From NCBI GenBank assembly GCA_030695565.1, contig JAUYRZ010000020.1:1-52686 (forward strand): DNA of 52,686 nt, read 5' to 3'. The notes below the pieces were generated by a model, which was not told where the DNA came from, did no database searches, and saw only the letters and a list, made by a program, of their open reading frames with translations. The stretch comes from Archangium sp. Lineage in GTDB: Bacteria; Myxococcota; Myxococcia; Myxococcales; Myxococcaceae. Position 1 is the stretch's first letter. Every line of letters begins with the position of its first letter. Position numbers and translations under genes: made by a program. Shown here in pieces: positions 35,382 to 42,799 of this stretch.

Positions 35382-37517
35382 GTGCGTCTTCCGCTCGCGG
35401 CGATCACCGCTGCCTCGATTTTCGTCTCGTGCTCGCCGAAGCCGGTGGAGCCGCCGCCGCCTGAGCCCACGAAGATTCGCACCACGTACCGCGTGTTGGG
35501 GGGCGTCTCAATGGGGGCCATCGGCGGCATGGCCCTCGCTTCGAGCAACCCGGAGAAGATCGACGGGGTGGCTTCTCTGGGTGGGCCCATCGATGCCGCG
35601 TTTTTCCAGCGGTTCATCGACGACTTCGTGGCCGGCGGTTTCTGCTCGAAGGAAGAACTCGAAACCATCATGGCGCAGGACCCCGTTCGCCTGAATGATC
35701 CCACGGTCATCGACGTGTGCGCGACCCCCCGAAGGGCCGTGCCTGGCAAGTGGGAACACCCCAACGACTTCAACCACCTGCACATCACCAACAACGGCGG
35801 CACCTTCGATCGCGAGAGCTACCTCGAGATGATGGGCGATCTCATGTTGGCGTACGGTAACTTCTTCACGAACAACCCCGACTCGCCCATCGCGCCCCCG
35901 GGCATCGACGCCGAGGTGGTGCGCCACCCGCCTGCAGACATCTGCAGCAATCCGCGCCGGGTGCAGGGGCTCAAGAACGCCGAGTACAACCCCGCGGGCA
36001 CCTACTCCGCGATCACCTTCTGTGACGGCAAGCAGCGGCTGTATTTCTGCTCGACCGGCAAGGAGAAGGTGAACTTCTGCTCCGACCCCGCGAACGTGGC
36101 GAGCCCGTTGCCCGTCGCCCGGGAGGCCGCGTTCGCAGCGCAGTACTGCCTCAACAAGGGCGGCGCGGTGGAGGCCACCAAGGACACCGAGATCCTCTAC
36201 TGGCTGCAGAACGCAGGCACCGTCGACCCCTGTCGGCAGCGAGACCTGGCCGCGCCGATCCTCCTGGCGTGGGACTACAACGGCAACGGGCGGCGCGATT
36301 ACGGCGAGCCCATCGTGAACAACTCGCACGAGCGTTGGGATGACGTGGGCATCGATGGGTGTGCCGACGCGTTCGAGAACGGCAGCGGTGGTTGCAATCC
36401 GGCCGCGAGCACCACCCCCACCGACGCGAATCGCGACAACTACGATCCCGACCAGAACCCCGATGGCACCGAGCAGAGCTGGCGCTACGACCTGGGTGAA
36501 CCGTTTCGCGACTTCGGCCTCGACGGCGTGGCGGGCTCGGTGGACACGGGTGAAGGCAACGGCGTGTACGACGAGGTGGAAGGGCGCAAGCGGCTCTTCG
36601 CGCTCGACGGGCGCACGAACTTCAAGAAGCTCGAGCCCAGCGCGATGGCCCGCTTGCACGTGCTGCTCGATGGCGGCATCCGCGACATCTTCAACCTGGG
36701 GCTCAATGCGCGGCACCTCTTCACCGCGGTCAAGAGCGCGCGGCAGGGGCTGGTCGGCGAGTACCGCAACTTCACCGACATTCCCGGCATGAAGGATCGG
36801 GTCACCGGCAACTTCAACCCCTGGAACCGCTCGTGGAAGTCGGTGCCCAAAGATCTGATCACGCTCTACGGCAACGAGACGCGCACCGACGCGGAAGTCA
36901 TCGCGGGCGCGGGTGATCACGTGGGCACCGCGGGCGAGGCCGCCAGCCGCTTTCAGATCGTCTTCAACTGGGTGGCGTACATGTGGCCCAACGCACCCAA
37001 GCCGCAGGCGGTGTTCGGGGAGAGCACCGCGGCCGACTACCGCACCGAGACGTACCAATCGACCGCCCTGGGGGCGAAGTGGGAGTACGCGATCGCCCTG
37101 CCTCCCGGGTACGGCGATGCCGCCAACGCGCAGGCCCGGTACCCGGTGGCGTACCTGCTTCATGGCTACGGGATGGACCCGTCTGACTTCGTGGCCGCGG
37201 CCATCATCGCCAACAACTTCGTGGTCGACCCCGCGCTTCAGCTGCGCCCGGTCATCTATGTTTTCCCCAACGGCCGCTGCTGCTTCGTCAACTCGGTGAC
37301 GGGTGCCCGCGACTGTCGGAATACAGACGACACCGGGATGAACATCGATCGCCTCCCGAACTGGGAGCGCGAGTGCAACTCGGGCACCTTCTGGGTCAAC
37401 CGGAAGGGCTACAGTTCGACCGACGGGACGCCGTACGGCGATGCGCTCTTCGAGTTGATGGGCCACATCGATACCCAGTACCGCACGCTTCCCGCGGCGG
37501 AGGTCGAAGCACGGTGA
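35382..37517 (+). CDS. Esterase-like lipoprotein with reordered hydrolase motifs
   Basis: A 711-residue predicted lipoprotein. The GTG at 35382 follows AGGAG and gives a lipoprotein signal ending at Cys17 (AAITAASIFVSC). The nucleophile elbow GGVSMGAIGG (Ser43) lies near the N-terminus, followed by VASLGGPID. A central Asp/Asn-rich section, about 300-390, has calcium-loop-like motifs (DYNGNGRRDYGEP, DANRDNYDPDQNPDG). The oxyanion strand YPVAYLLHGYG appears only near residue 590, followed by VIYVFPNGRCCF and ELMGHIDTQYRTLP at the end. In ordinary esterase-D proteins HGYG comes before the GxSxG motif, so the order is reversed. I have the impression that related myxobacterial lipoproteins share this layout. 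Substrate unknown. Confidence 0.75.
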   Translation: MRLPLAAITAASIFVSCSPKPVEPPPPEPTKIRTTYRVLGGVSMGAIGGMALASSNPEKIDGVASLGGPIDAAFFQRFIDDFVAGGFCSKEELETIMAQDPVRLNDPTVIDVCATPRRAVPGKWEHPNDFNHLHITNNGGTFDRESYLEMMGDLMLAYGNFFTNNPDSPIAPPGIDAEVVRHPPADICSNPRRVQGLKNAEYNPAGTYSAITFCDGKQRLYFCSTGKEKVNFCSDPANVASPLPVAREAAFAAQYCLNKGGAVEATKDTEILYWLQNAGTVDPCRQRDLAAPILLAWDYNGNGRRDYGEPIVNNSHERWDDVGIDGCADAFENGSGGCNPAASTTPTDANRDNYDPDQNPDGTEQSWRYDLGEPFRDFGLDGVAGSVDTGEGNGVYDEVEGRKRLFALDGRTNFKKLEPSAMARLHVLLDGGIRDIFNLGLNARHLFTAVKSARQGLVGEYRNFTDIPGMKDRVTGNFNPWNRSWKSVPKDLITLYGNETRTDAEVIAGAGDHVGTAGEAASRFQIVFNWVAYMWPNAPKPQAVFGESTAADYRTETYQSTALGAKWEYAIALPPGYGDAANAQARYPVAYLLHGYGMDPSDFVAAAIIANNFVVDPALQLRPVIYVFPNGRCCFVNSVTGARDCRNTDDTGMNIDRLPNWERECNSGTFWVNRKGYSSTDGTPYGDALFELMGHIDTQYRTLPAAEVEAR

Positions 37518-38011
37518 GCGGCAATGTCCCGGTGGTGAAGGTCGAACTCAAGCGCGCCAACGCCGCTGAGCTCGTTGCCTCGAGGCCGGAGCTGAGCGGC
37601 GCGCCGTTGATCAAAGCGCTGGGCGCCGCGGCTCCAACGATGTTGAGCAGCGCGGTGATCCGCCGCTTTCCCGACAAGGTGGTGTTGATGCAGCAGGGCG
37701 AGTCGGGTGGCTCGTTGTTCTTCGTGCTCGCAGGCGACGTGCGGCTCTTCGCGCGGCGCGACACCGATTCGGCAGAGCTGGGCGTGGCGAAGACGGGTGA
37801 CGTGCTGGGTGAGGGTGAGGTGCTGGCGGGGCAGGGCGGCCGAAGGTGTTCTGCCGTCGCCCAGGGGCAGGTCGATGTGCTCGAGCTGCCGCGCGAAGCA
37901 TTGCTGGTCGGTGGGAAGCTGCCGCCGGCGCTGGTGACCCTGCTCGAGGCCGTGGAGCAGCGCCGCATGAAGGCGCTCGATGAGATGAGCGATTTTCTCA
38001 ACCGCTGGTGA
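37514..38011 (+). CDS. Cyclic-nucleotide-binding domain protein
   Basis: A 165-residue cytoplasmic protein. The GTG at 37514 overlaps the preceding stop by four bases (GTGA), so it is translationally coupled to the esterase gene. A single cNMP-binding beta-barrel spans about 45-140: VIRRFPDKVVLMQQGESGGS, LFFVLAGDVRLFARR, TGDVLGEGEVLAGQG. The phosphate-binding cassette is only loosely conserved, so ligand binding is uncertain. There is no DNA-binding or enzymatic domain, unlike CRP-type regulators, so it probably works through a partner. Confidence 0.82.
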   Translation: MSGNVPVVKVELKRANAAELVASRPELSGAPLIKALGAAAPTMLSSAVIRRFPDKVVLMQQGESGGSLFFVLAGDVRLFARRDTDSAELGVAKTGDVLGEGEVLAGQGGRRCSAVAQGQVDVLELPREALLVGGKLPPALVTLLEAVEQRRMKALDEMSDFLNRW

Positions 38012-38019
38012 GGTGACGG

Positions 38020-38229
38020 ATGTCTGGTCATTCCTACGACGACGACGATGACAAGCCGGATGAGGGGAAGAAGAAGAAGTTCGATGAGTTCGATTGCCCG
38101 TCGTGCAACGCGAACAACCCCTGGCCGGATGGGCTTCACGAGGCCGAGGAGATTCACTGTCACTATTGCGGCACGTCGTACGTGGTGCGCTTCACCGACG
38201 AGGGCCGGCTGAAGTTGAAGGAGATCTAG
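38020..38229 (+). CDS. Small zinc-ribbon protein
   Basis: A 69-residue protein starting eight bases after the cNMP-binding gene. An acidic then basic N-terminal tail (DDDDDKPDEGKKKK) precedes a zinc-ribbon with CPSC and CHYC knuckles, the four cysteines of a Zn site, and a Tyr-Val-Val-Arg strand. Such proteins are usually small adaptors; no partner is known. Confidence 0.75.
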   Translation: MSGHSYDDDDDKPDEGKKKKFDEFDCPSCNANNPWPDGLHEAEEIHCHYCGTSYVVRFTDEGRLKLKEI

Positions 38230-38253
38230 GTCCCAAAGTTCCAGTGTCGCAGT

Positions 38254-38284
38254 GGCCCCCTCTCCCCGAGGGAGAGGGCAGGAG
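38254..38284 (+). repeat. Short relative of the palindromic repeat, copy F
   Basis: GGCCCCCTCTCCCCGAGGGA then GAGGGCAGGAG. It lacks the TCACCCCGAC head and has a shorter loop, but keeps the CCCTCTCCC/GGGAGAGGG palindrome. It follows the zinc-ribbon gene and could end its transcript. Confidence 0.65.
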
Positions 38285-38311
38285 CCCGTGAGGCCGAGGG
38301 CCGAAACGGAA

Positions 38312-38359
38312 GAGGGTCTTCTCAACTCATCTCCTCAGCCTGAGTTGAAGATGCCCCTC
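38312..38359. terminator. Imperfect long hairpin in intergenic spacer
   Basis: CAACTCA (38323-38329) and TGAGTTG (38341-38347) form a perfect core, extended outwards by GAGGG.CTTC and GAAGAT.CCCCTC with a few mismatches. It lies between the plus-strand zinc-ribbon gene and the minus-strand yggS gene. It may be a terminator or structured RNA; no T-run is present. The rest of 38230-38498 holds nothing I recognise. Confidence 0.35.
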
Positions 38360-38498
38360 GCTTCGGAGCACCACGAGTGCACCAGGCTCCTCGGAGAAGC
38401 AGTCAGCCAACCTTCGCTTTGTCATCAGAATCACCAAGCCCGCACCTCCCCGGGGACGGTGTGACCCTCAGGAGCAATGTTTACAAAGCGCGACTTAG

Positions 38499-39176
38499 CT
38501 ACGTCGGGCGGTGACCGAAGATCGCCGTGCCCACGCGAACCAGCGTGGCGCCTTCTTCAATCGCCACCTCGAAGTCTCCGGTGGTGCCCATCGAGAGCTG
38601 GCTGATCCCGTGCTGTGAGGCGAGTTCACGAAGCGCTTTGAAGTGAGGCCGCGACGCTTCGGGATCTTCACTGATGGGAGGCATCGCGGTGAGACCGACG
38701 ACCTCGAGCTGCGGCAACGCCCGCACTGCCTCGATGAACGCCGCCAACTCCGTCGGAGCGATGCCCGCCTTCGACGCTTCACCCGCCACGTTCACTTCGA
38801 TCAAACACTTCAGCGGCGCACCCACGCGGCGCTTCGAGAGCTCCTGCGCGACCTCGAGCCGCTCCAGCGCGTGAAACAGAAACGCCGCCTTCGCCACGTA
38901 CTTCGCGTTCTTCGGCTGCACCGGACCAATCGCATGCCATCGCAGCCCCGCGCACTCCGCGAGCCCCGCGTGCTTGTCCCGCAGCTCCTGTGCGTAATTC
39001 TCGCCGAAGTCGCGCTGGCCCAGCTCCCAGCCCAGGCGGATCACTTCAGACGGATGCAGCTTGCTCACCGCGATGAGCGTCACCGACTCGCGCGGCCGAC
39101 CCGCTTTCAAACACGCGGCGGCCACCCGGCCTTCCACGGCAGTGAAGTTCGCCTGCAGGCTCGCCCTGTCGATCAT
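38499..39176 (-). CDS. yggS: YggS-family PLP-homeostasis protein
   Basis: A 225-residue member of the YggS/PROSC family, which binds pyridoxal phosphate and keeps free PLP and amino-acid pools balanced. The PLP Lys is in LIAVSKLHP. Other family blocks are RDFGENYAQELRDK, LRWHAIGPVQPKNAKYV, LIEVNVAGEASKAGI, LTAMPPI and ISQLSMGTTGDFEVAIEEGA, with VRVGTAIFGHR at the end. Its ATG overlaps the maf stop by four bases (ATGA), so both are translated from one message. Confidence 0.94.
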   Translation of the reverse strand: MIDRASLQANFTAVEGRVAAACLKAGRPRESVTLIAVSKLHPSEVIRLGWELGQRDFGENYAQELRDKHAGLAECAGLRWHAIGPVQPKNAKYVAKAAFLFHALERLEVAQELSKRRVGAPLKCLIEVNVAGEASKAGIAPTELAAFIEAVRALPQLEVVGLTAMPPISEDPEASRPHFKALRELASQHGISQLSMGTTGDFEVAIEEGATLVRVGTAIFGHRPT

Positions 39177-39736
39177 GCGCCATCCATGGGCAATCGCAGG
39201 CCAGCGGCGCGCAGCAGCTCGACCGTGTCTGCCAGCGGGAGGCCGATCACGTTGCTGGGGCTGCCCACCACCGAGGTGATGAAGGTGCCCGCGCGCCCCT
39301 GCAGCGCGTAGCCGCCCGCCTTGTCAGCGCCTTCGCCGGTGCTCACGTACCAGGCGATCTCTGCTTCGCTCAGCTTTCGGAAGTGCACTTCGGAGATCAC
39401 CACTCGGGAGACGATTCCTTGCGGGCTCGAGACCGCGATGCCCGTCATCACTTGATGGGCTCGGCCTGCGAGGCGGCGGAGCATGGTGGCTCCCAACGCG
39501 GCGTCGTGACCCGGTTTGCCCAGGACTTCGTCGTCGATCACCACCGACGTGTCCGCGGCCAGACGCAGGCCTTCGCCTGCAGCCTTCGCTCTCGCGAGGC
39601 GCTCGACGTAGGCCGCTGCGTGTTCTCCGGGGTGAAGCGATTCGTCGAGATCCGCGGGCACGACCTCGAAGGGAACTCCGAGGTGACCCAGCAGCTCACG
39701 ACGACGGGGTGAAGCAGAGGCGAGGATTAGGTTCAA
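39173..39736 (-). CDS. maf: Maf-like nucleotide pyrophosphatase
   Basis: A 187-residue Maf/HAM1-like house-cleaning enzyme that hydrolyses modified or non-canonical nucleoside triphosphates. The TTG at 39736 gives the conserved start NLILASASPRRRELL, and GAGGGG four bases upstream serves as ribosome-binding site; this GAGGGG lies in repeat copy E. A GTG at 39748 inside the repeat would add four unconserved residues. Other motifs are LAADTSVVIDDEVLGKP with the catalytic Asp, GADKAGGYALQG and SVVGSPSNVIGLPL. It follows the PpiD-like gene and is coupled to yggS. Confidence 0.93.
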   Translation of the reverse strand: MNLILASASPRRRELLGHLGVPFEVVPADLDESLHPGEHAAAYVERLARAKAAGEGLRLAADTSVVIDDEVLGKPGHDAALGATMLRRLAGRAHQVMTGIAVSSPQGIVSRVVISEVHFRKLSEAEIAWYVSTGEGADKAGGYALQGRAGTFITSVVGSPSNVIGLPLADTVELLRAAGLRLPMDGA

Positions 39737-39738
39737 TT

Positions 39739-39780
39739 GGCCCCTCACCCCGACCCTCTCCCCAGCGGGGAGAGGGGGAC
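39739..39780 (+). repeat. GC-rich palindromic repeat, copy E
   Basis: GGCCCCTCACCCCGACCCTC then TCCCCAGCGGGGAGAGGGGG and AC. The loop is shortened (AG instead of GCTTCGCA), giving a near-perfect stem. It lies between ppiD-like and maf, both on the minus strand, and its head supplies the probable maf Shine-Dalgarno sequence. Confidence 0.85.
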
Positions 39781-39786
39781 AGTGAA

Positions 39787-41355
39787 TCAGCTGTCGCTGA
39801 TGATCTTGTCGATGGCCGAGTCGTTGGTGACGACCGTGCCGACCTGCTTGAGCGACTTGAGGAAACCCTCGCGCACTTCGAACTGCTTGCCCTTGACCGC
39901 TTCGGTCTTGAGCTGCGTCTTCTGGGTCTCGAAGTCCGGATCGCTGGGCGACTTGCGCTCGTCGACCACGGCCACCACGAGGGTGTCGCCGACGGTCAAC
40001 ACCTGCTCGATGGTCCCCGCTGCCTTCATGTCGAAGATCAGCTTCTTCACAGCGGGCTCCTTGCCCAGCTGCGGGATGTCTTCCGCGGCCGAGTTGAACG
40101 AACCCGTCTCCTTGGCCTCGGGCTTCGTCTCCGCCGCGAACGCGAAGGGGTTCGAACCACCCTCGCTCTTGGCCGCAGGGAACAAGTCGACGAGCTTCTT
40201 CCCGGCCTTCACCTCGGCCAGCGCCTTCTCGGCATCGGCCCTGGCGAGCGCCTTCGCCTTCTCCTTCACGAACAACTGCGCGGCGATCTCCTTGCGCACG
40301 GTGTCGAGGGGGCGCTGCTCCGGGGCCTTCTTCTCCACCACGGTGCCGATGAACCAGCCCATAGGGGTCTCGACGGGCGCGGTGACTTCGCCCGGCTTGA
40401 GCGCGAACAACATGTCGGCGAACGCACCGGGGAGCGCCAGCCGCTCCACGAAACCCAGATCGCCACCCTTCGCGCGCGTCTCCAAATCCTCAGACACGGC
40501 CTTGGCGATCTCGGAGAAGTCCTTCTTGTTGTCGACGATGTCTTTGCGCACGTTCTCGGCGCGCGTCTTGATCTCGGCCTTCTTGGCCTCGTCGGCGTCG
40601 GGCGCGACCTTGAGGAGGATCTGCTTCGCGCTGACCTTCTCGGGCTGGAAGAAGCTGAACTTGTTCTTCTCGTAGTAGTCCGCGATGGCGGCTTCGTTCG
40701 CCTTGGTCCACGCGTCGAGCTCTGCCGGCTTCGGCGTGCCGACCTTCTCGGAGTACATGGTGGGGCTGAAGCGCACGAACGTGAGGTTCGCGACGTCGCC
40801 TTCCTTCAGGTACTTCGCCTTGACCTCTTCATCGCTCACCGCGACGGAAGACTCGACCAGCTCGAGCAGCTTCTGCGCGGCGAGCTGCCGGCGGAGCTTG
40901 TCCTCGAAGAAGATCTCGGTGGTGCCTTCGACCTGGCGCACGTACTCGAGGTACGACTCCTTGTTGAACTTGCCGTCTTTCTGGAAGGCAGGAGCCTCCT
41001 TGAGCACCTTGGCGAGATCTTCGTTGCTGGTGGTCAGCCCGCGCGCTTCGGCGGCCTGAGACAGCAGCTCGGTGTTCACCAGCTGGTCGATGACCTGCTT
41101 GTGAATTCCGAATTGCTTCATCAGATCGGCGGGTACCCCCTGCCGACGGAAGTTGTCAGACTGCTGCGCGTATGAACGAGCAAAGTCCTTCAAGGGGATG
41201 GGCTTGCCATTGACCGTCGCAGCGGTCTCGGCGTCCTGGATGCGCGTGTCGCAGCCCTGGGAACCGGGGCCCCACTGCAGCGCGAAGAGGATGGCGAGCG
41301 CGGCGATGAAGAAATAGGAGCCGTAGCGGCGGGTGTTTTCGGAGGAATTGCTCAT
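39787..41355 (-). CDS. PpiD/SurA-like peptidyl-prolyl isomerase
   Basis: A 522-residue membrane-anchored folding factor. A single N-terminal helix (GSYFFIAALAILFALQWGPG) anchors it in the inner membrane with the rest in the periplasm. A SurA-N-type helical domain follows (VNGKPIPLKDFARSYAQQ, IDQLVNTELLSQAAEARGL). The parvulin rotamase domain is at about 245-345, with AKQILLKVAPDADEAKK, GGDLGFVERL, LKPGEVTAPVETPMGWFI. A further C-terminal domain resembles that of PpiD. It assists folding of outer-membrane or periplasmic proteins. Transcribed divergently from the mreC operon, 83 bases apart. Confidence 0.88.
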   Translation of the reverse strand: MSNSSENTRRYGSYFFIAALAILFALQWGPGSQGCDTRIQDAETAATVNGKPIPLKDFARSYAQQSDNFRRQGVPADLMKQFGIHKQVIDQLVNTELLSQAAEARGLTTSNEDLAKVLKEAPAFQKDGKFNKESYLEYVRQVEGTTEIFFEDKLRRQLAAQKLLELVESSVAVSDEEVKAKYLKEGDVANLTFVRFSPTMYSEKVGTPKPAELDAWTKANEAAIADYYEKNKFSFFQPEKVSAKQILLKVAPDADEAKKAEIKTRAENVRKDIVDNKKDFSEIAKAVSEDLETRAKGGDLGFVERLALPGAFADMLFALKPGEVTAPVETPMGWFIGTVVEKKAPEQRPLDTVRKEIAAQLFVKEKAKALARADAEKALAEVKAGKKLVDLFPAAKSEGGSNPFAFAAETKPEAKETGSFNSAAEDIPQLGKEPAVKKLIFDMKAAGTIEQVLTVGDTLVVAVVDERKSPSDPDFETQKTQLKTEAVKGKQFEVREGFLKSLKQVGTVVTNDSAIDKIISDS

Positions 41356-41438
41356 GGGTTTCCAACAGTTGGCGGGGCGAAGCGGGGACCTGTAGGATCG
41401 GTGCCCACAACATGCAAGCGGTTTGGTGGCGAGCCTAG

Positions 41439-42299
41439 ATGTTCTCTTTCTTCCAGCGTTACAGGGAGTTGCTCACGGTGGGCACGCTCCTGCTTGCCCC
41501 TTTGGTCAGCTATCTGTGGACCGGGCACCGTGGCAGAGAGCCCAACATCGTGGATCGTGCGGTGCTCTTCGTGTCGGCCCCGGTTCAATCGGTACTCACC
41601 AGCGCCATCGATGGCGTGAGCAGCATGGGCAGCGGTTACCTCGCCCTGCGCGGCGCTCATGAAGAAGCGCTCGAGTGCCGCACGGGCCTCGCCATGGCCC
41701 ACGCCGAGTTGAACTCGTTGCGCGAAGCCGAGGCCGAGAACGCGCGGCTCAAGGCGTTGCTCAGCTACGTGGAAGACACGGTCGACCAGGAGATCGTCGC
41801 GCGGGTGATCGGCCTCAACGCCTCGGCTCAGTTTCAATCCATCCGCATCAATCGGGGCGAAGACGACGGCGTGCGGTTCGGCATGCCGGTGGTGACCGCG
41901 GAAGGCGCCGTGGGTCAGATCGTGCGTTCGGTGGGCGGCTCCTCCGACGTGATGCTCTTGACCGATCCCTCCTCGCACATCGGCGGCGTGATTCAGCGCA
42001 CGCGCGTTCGCGTGACGGTCTCGGGTTCGGGTGGCGGCCGGCCGCTGCTGCTCGACGTGGTGCGCCGCGAAGACGACGCGCGTGATGGCGACGTGGTGGT
42101 GACCGCCGGCAGCGACGGCATCTTTCCCCGCGGTGTTCCGCTGGGCATCGTGCGTTCACCCACCAGGCCGAGCGTCGGCATGTTCCTCAAGGGCACCCTC
42201 GAGCCCTCCGTCGAGCTCGATCGGGTCGAAGAGGTCCTGGTGATTCCCGTGATGATGGGCATTCCTTCTTCCGACCTGGGCAAGGGGGCGCTCAAGTGA
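41439..42299 (+). CDS. mreC: Rod shape-determining protein MreC
   Basis: A 286-residue bitopic protein of the elongasome, linking MreB in the cytoplasm to the cell-wall synthases outside. It has an N-terminal membrane helix (YRELLTVGTLLLAPLVSYLW), a coiled coil at about 70-110 (HAELNSLREAEAENARLKAL) and a two-barrel periplasmic domain (ARVIGLNASAQFQSIRINRG, GMPVVTAEGAVGQIVRSVGG). MreB itself is not encoded upstream; the neighbour is the divergent ppiD-like gene. Its stop overlaps the mreD start by four bases. Confidence 0.93.
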   Translation: MFSFFQRYRELLTVGTLLLAPLVSYLWTGHRGREPNIVDRAVLFVSAPVQSVLTSAIDGVSSMGSGYLALRGAHEEALECRTGLAMAHAELNSLREAEAENARLKALLSYVEDTVDQEIVARVIGLNASAQFQSIRINRGEDDGVRFGMPVVTAEGAVGQIVRSVGGSSDVMLLTDPSSHIGGVIQRTRVRVTVSGSGGGRPLLLDVVRREDDARDGDVVVTAGSDGIFPRGVPLGIVRSPTRPSVGMFLKGTLEPSVELDRVEEVLVIPVMMGIPSSDLGKGALK

Positions 42300-42799
42300 A
42301 GTTCCTCGCCTTCTCCACCCTCGCGCTCTTGTTGCTCTCCGTGGAAGCCGTGCTCGTGAAGACCTTCGGCTTCGAGGTCACGCGCATCGACGTCGGCCTC
42401 GCCCTGGTGGTCTACGCGGCGCTGCGCTGCACCACCGTCGAAGGCGCGTTCTCTGCGTTCTCCGTCGGCTACCTGCTCGACGTCTTCACCGGCAGACCCA
42501 CGGGGCTCTACCCGGCGCTCGCGGTGTTGGTCTTCTTGCTGGTGCGCGGCGCGGGCGTGGTGGTCGACACGCGCAGCCGCGGCCCGTACGCGCTGTTCAT
42601 CGCCGTGGCGACCGCGGGCCACGCCGTGTTCGCCGTCTTCTTCAGCTGGCTCACCTCGGCCGCGGGCAGTGGGCACGTGTTCTCGCTCTCCGGCGTGCCG
42701 CTGCAGGTGGTGCTCACCACGCTTGCGGGCCTGGCGATGTGGCCGCTGCTCAAGAAGATCGAACCGGGCGAGCGCCCTGAGCCGGGGCTGCTGCGATGA
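42296..42799 (+). CDS. mreD: Rod shape-determining protein MreD
   Basis: A 167-residue inner-membrane protein with about five helices (FLAFSTLALLLLSVEAVLV, VGLALVVYAALRC, YPALAVLVFLLVRGAGVVV, LFIAVATAGHAVFAVFF and a last one near 145). MreD works with MreC in stimulating the PBP2-RodA pair. Assignment rests on topology and position, since MreD sequences diverge. It overlaps both neighbours by four bases, giving tight coupling. Confidence 0.87.
   Translation: MKFLAFSTLALLLLSVEAVLVKTFGFEVTRIDVGLALVVYAALRCTTVEGAFSAFSVGYLLDVFTGRPTGLYPALAVLVFLLVRGAGVVVDTRSRGPYALFIAVATAGHAVFAVFFSWLTSAAGSGHVFSLSGVPLQVVLTTLAGLAMWPLLKKIEPGERPEPGLLR

Noticed and set aside
39709-41175. Plus-strand frame of 488 codons
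   Set aside because: It is antisense to the PpiD-like gene, which has clear parvulin motifs. Its Leu/Arg/Asp-rich product has no domain character.
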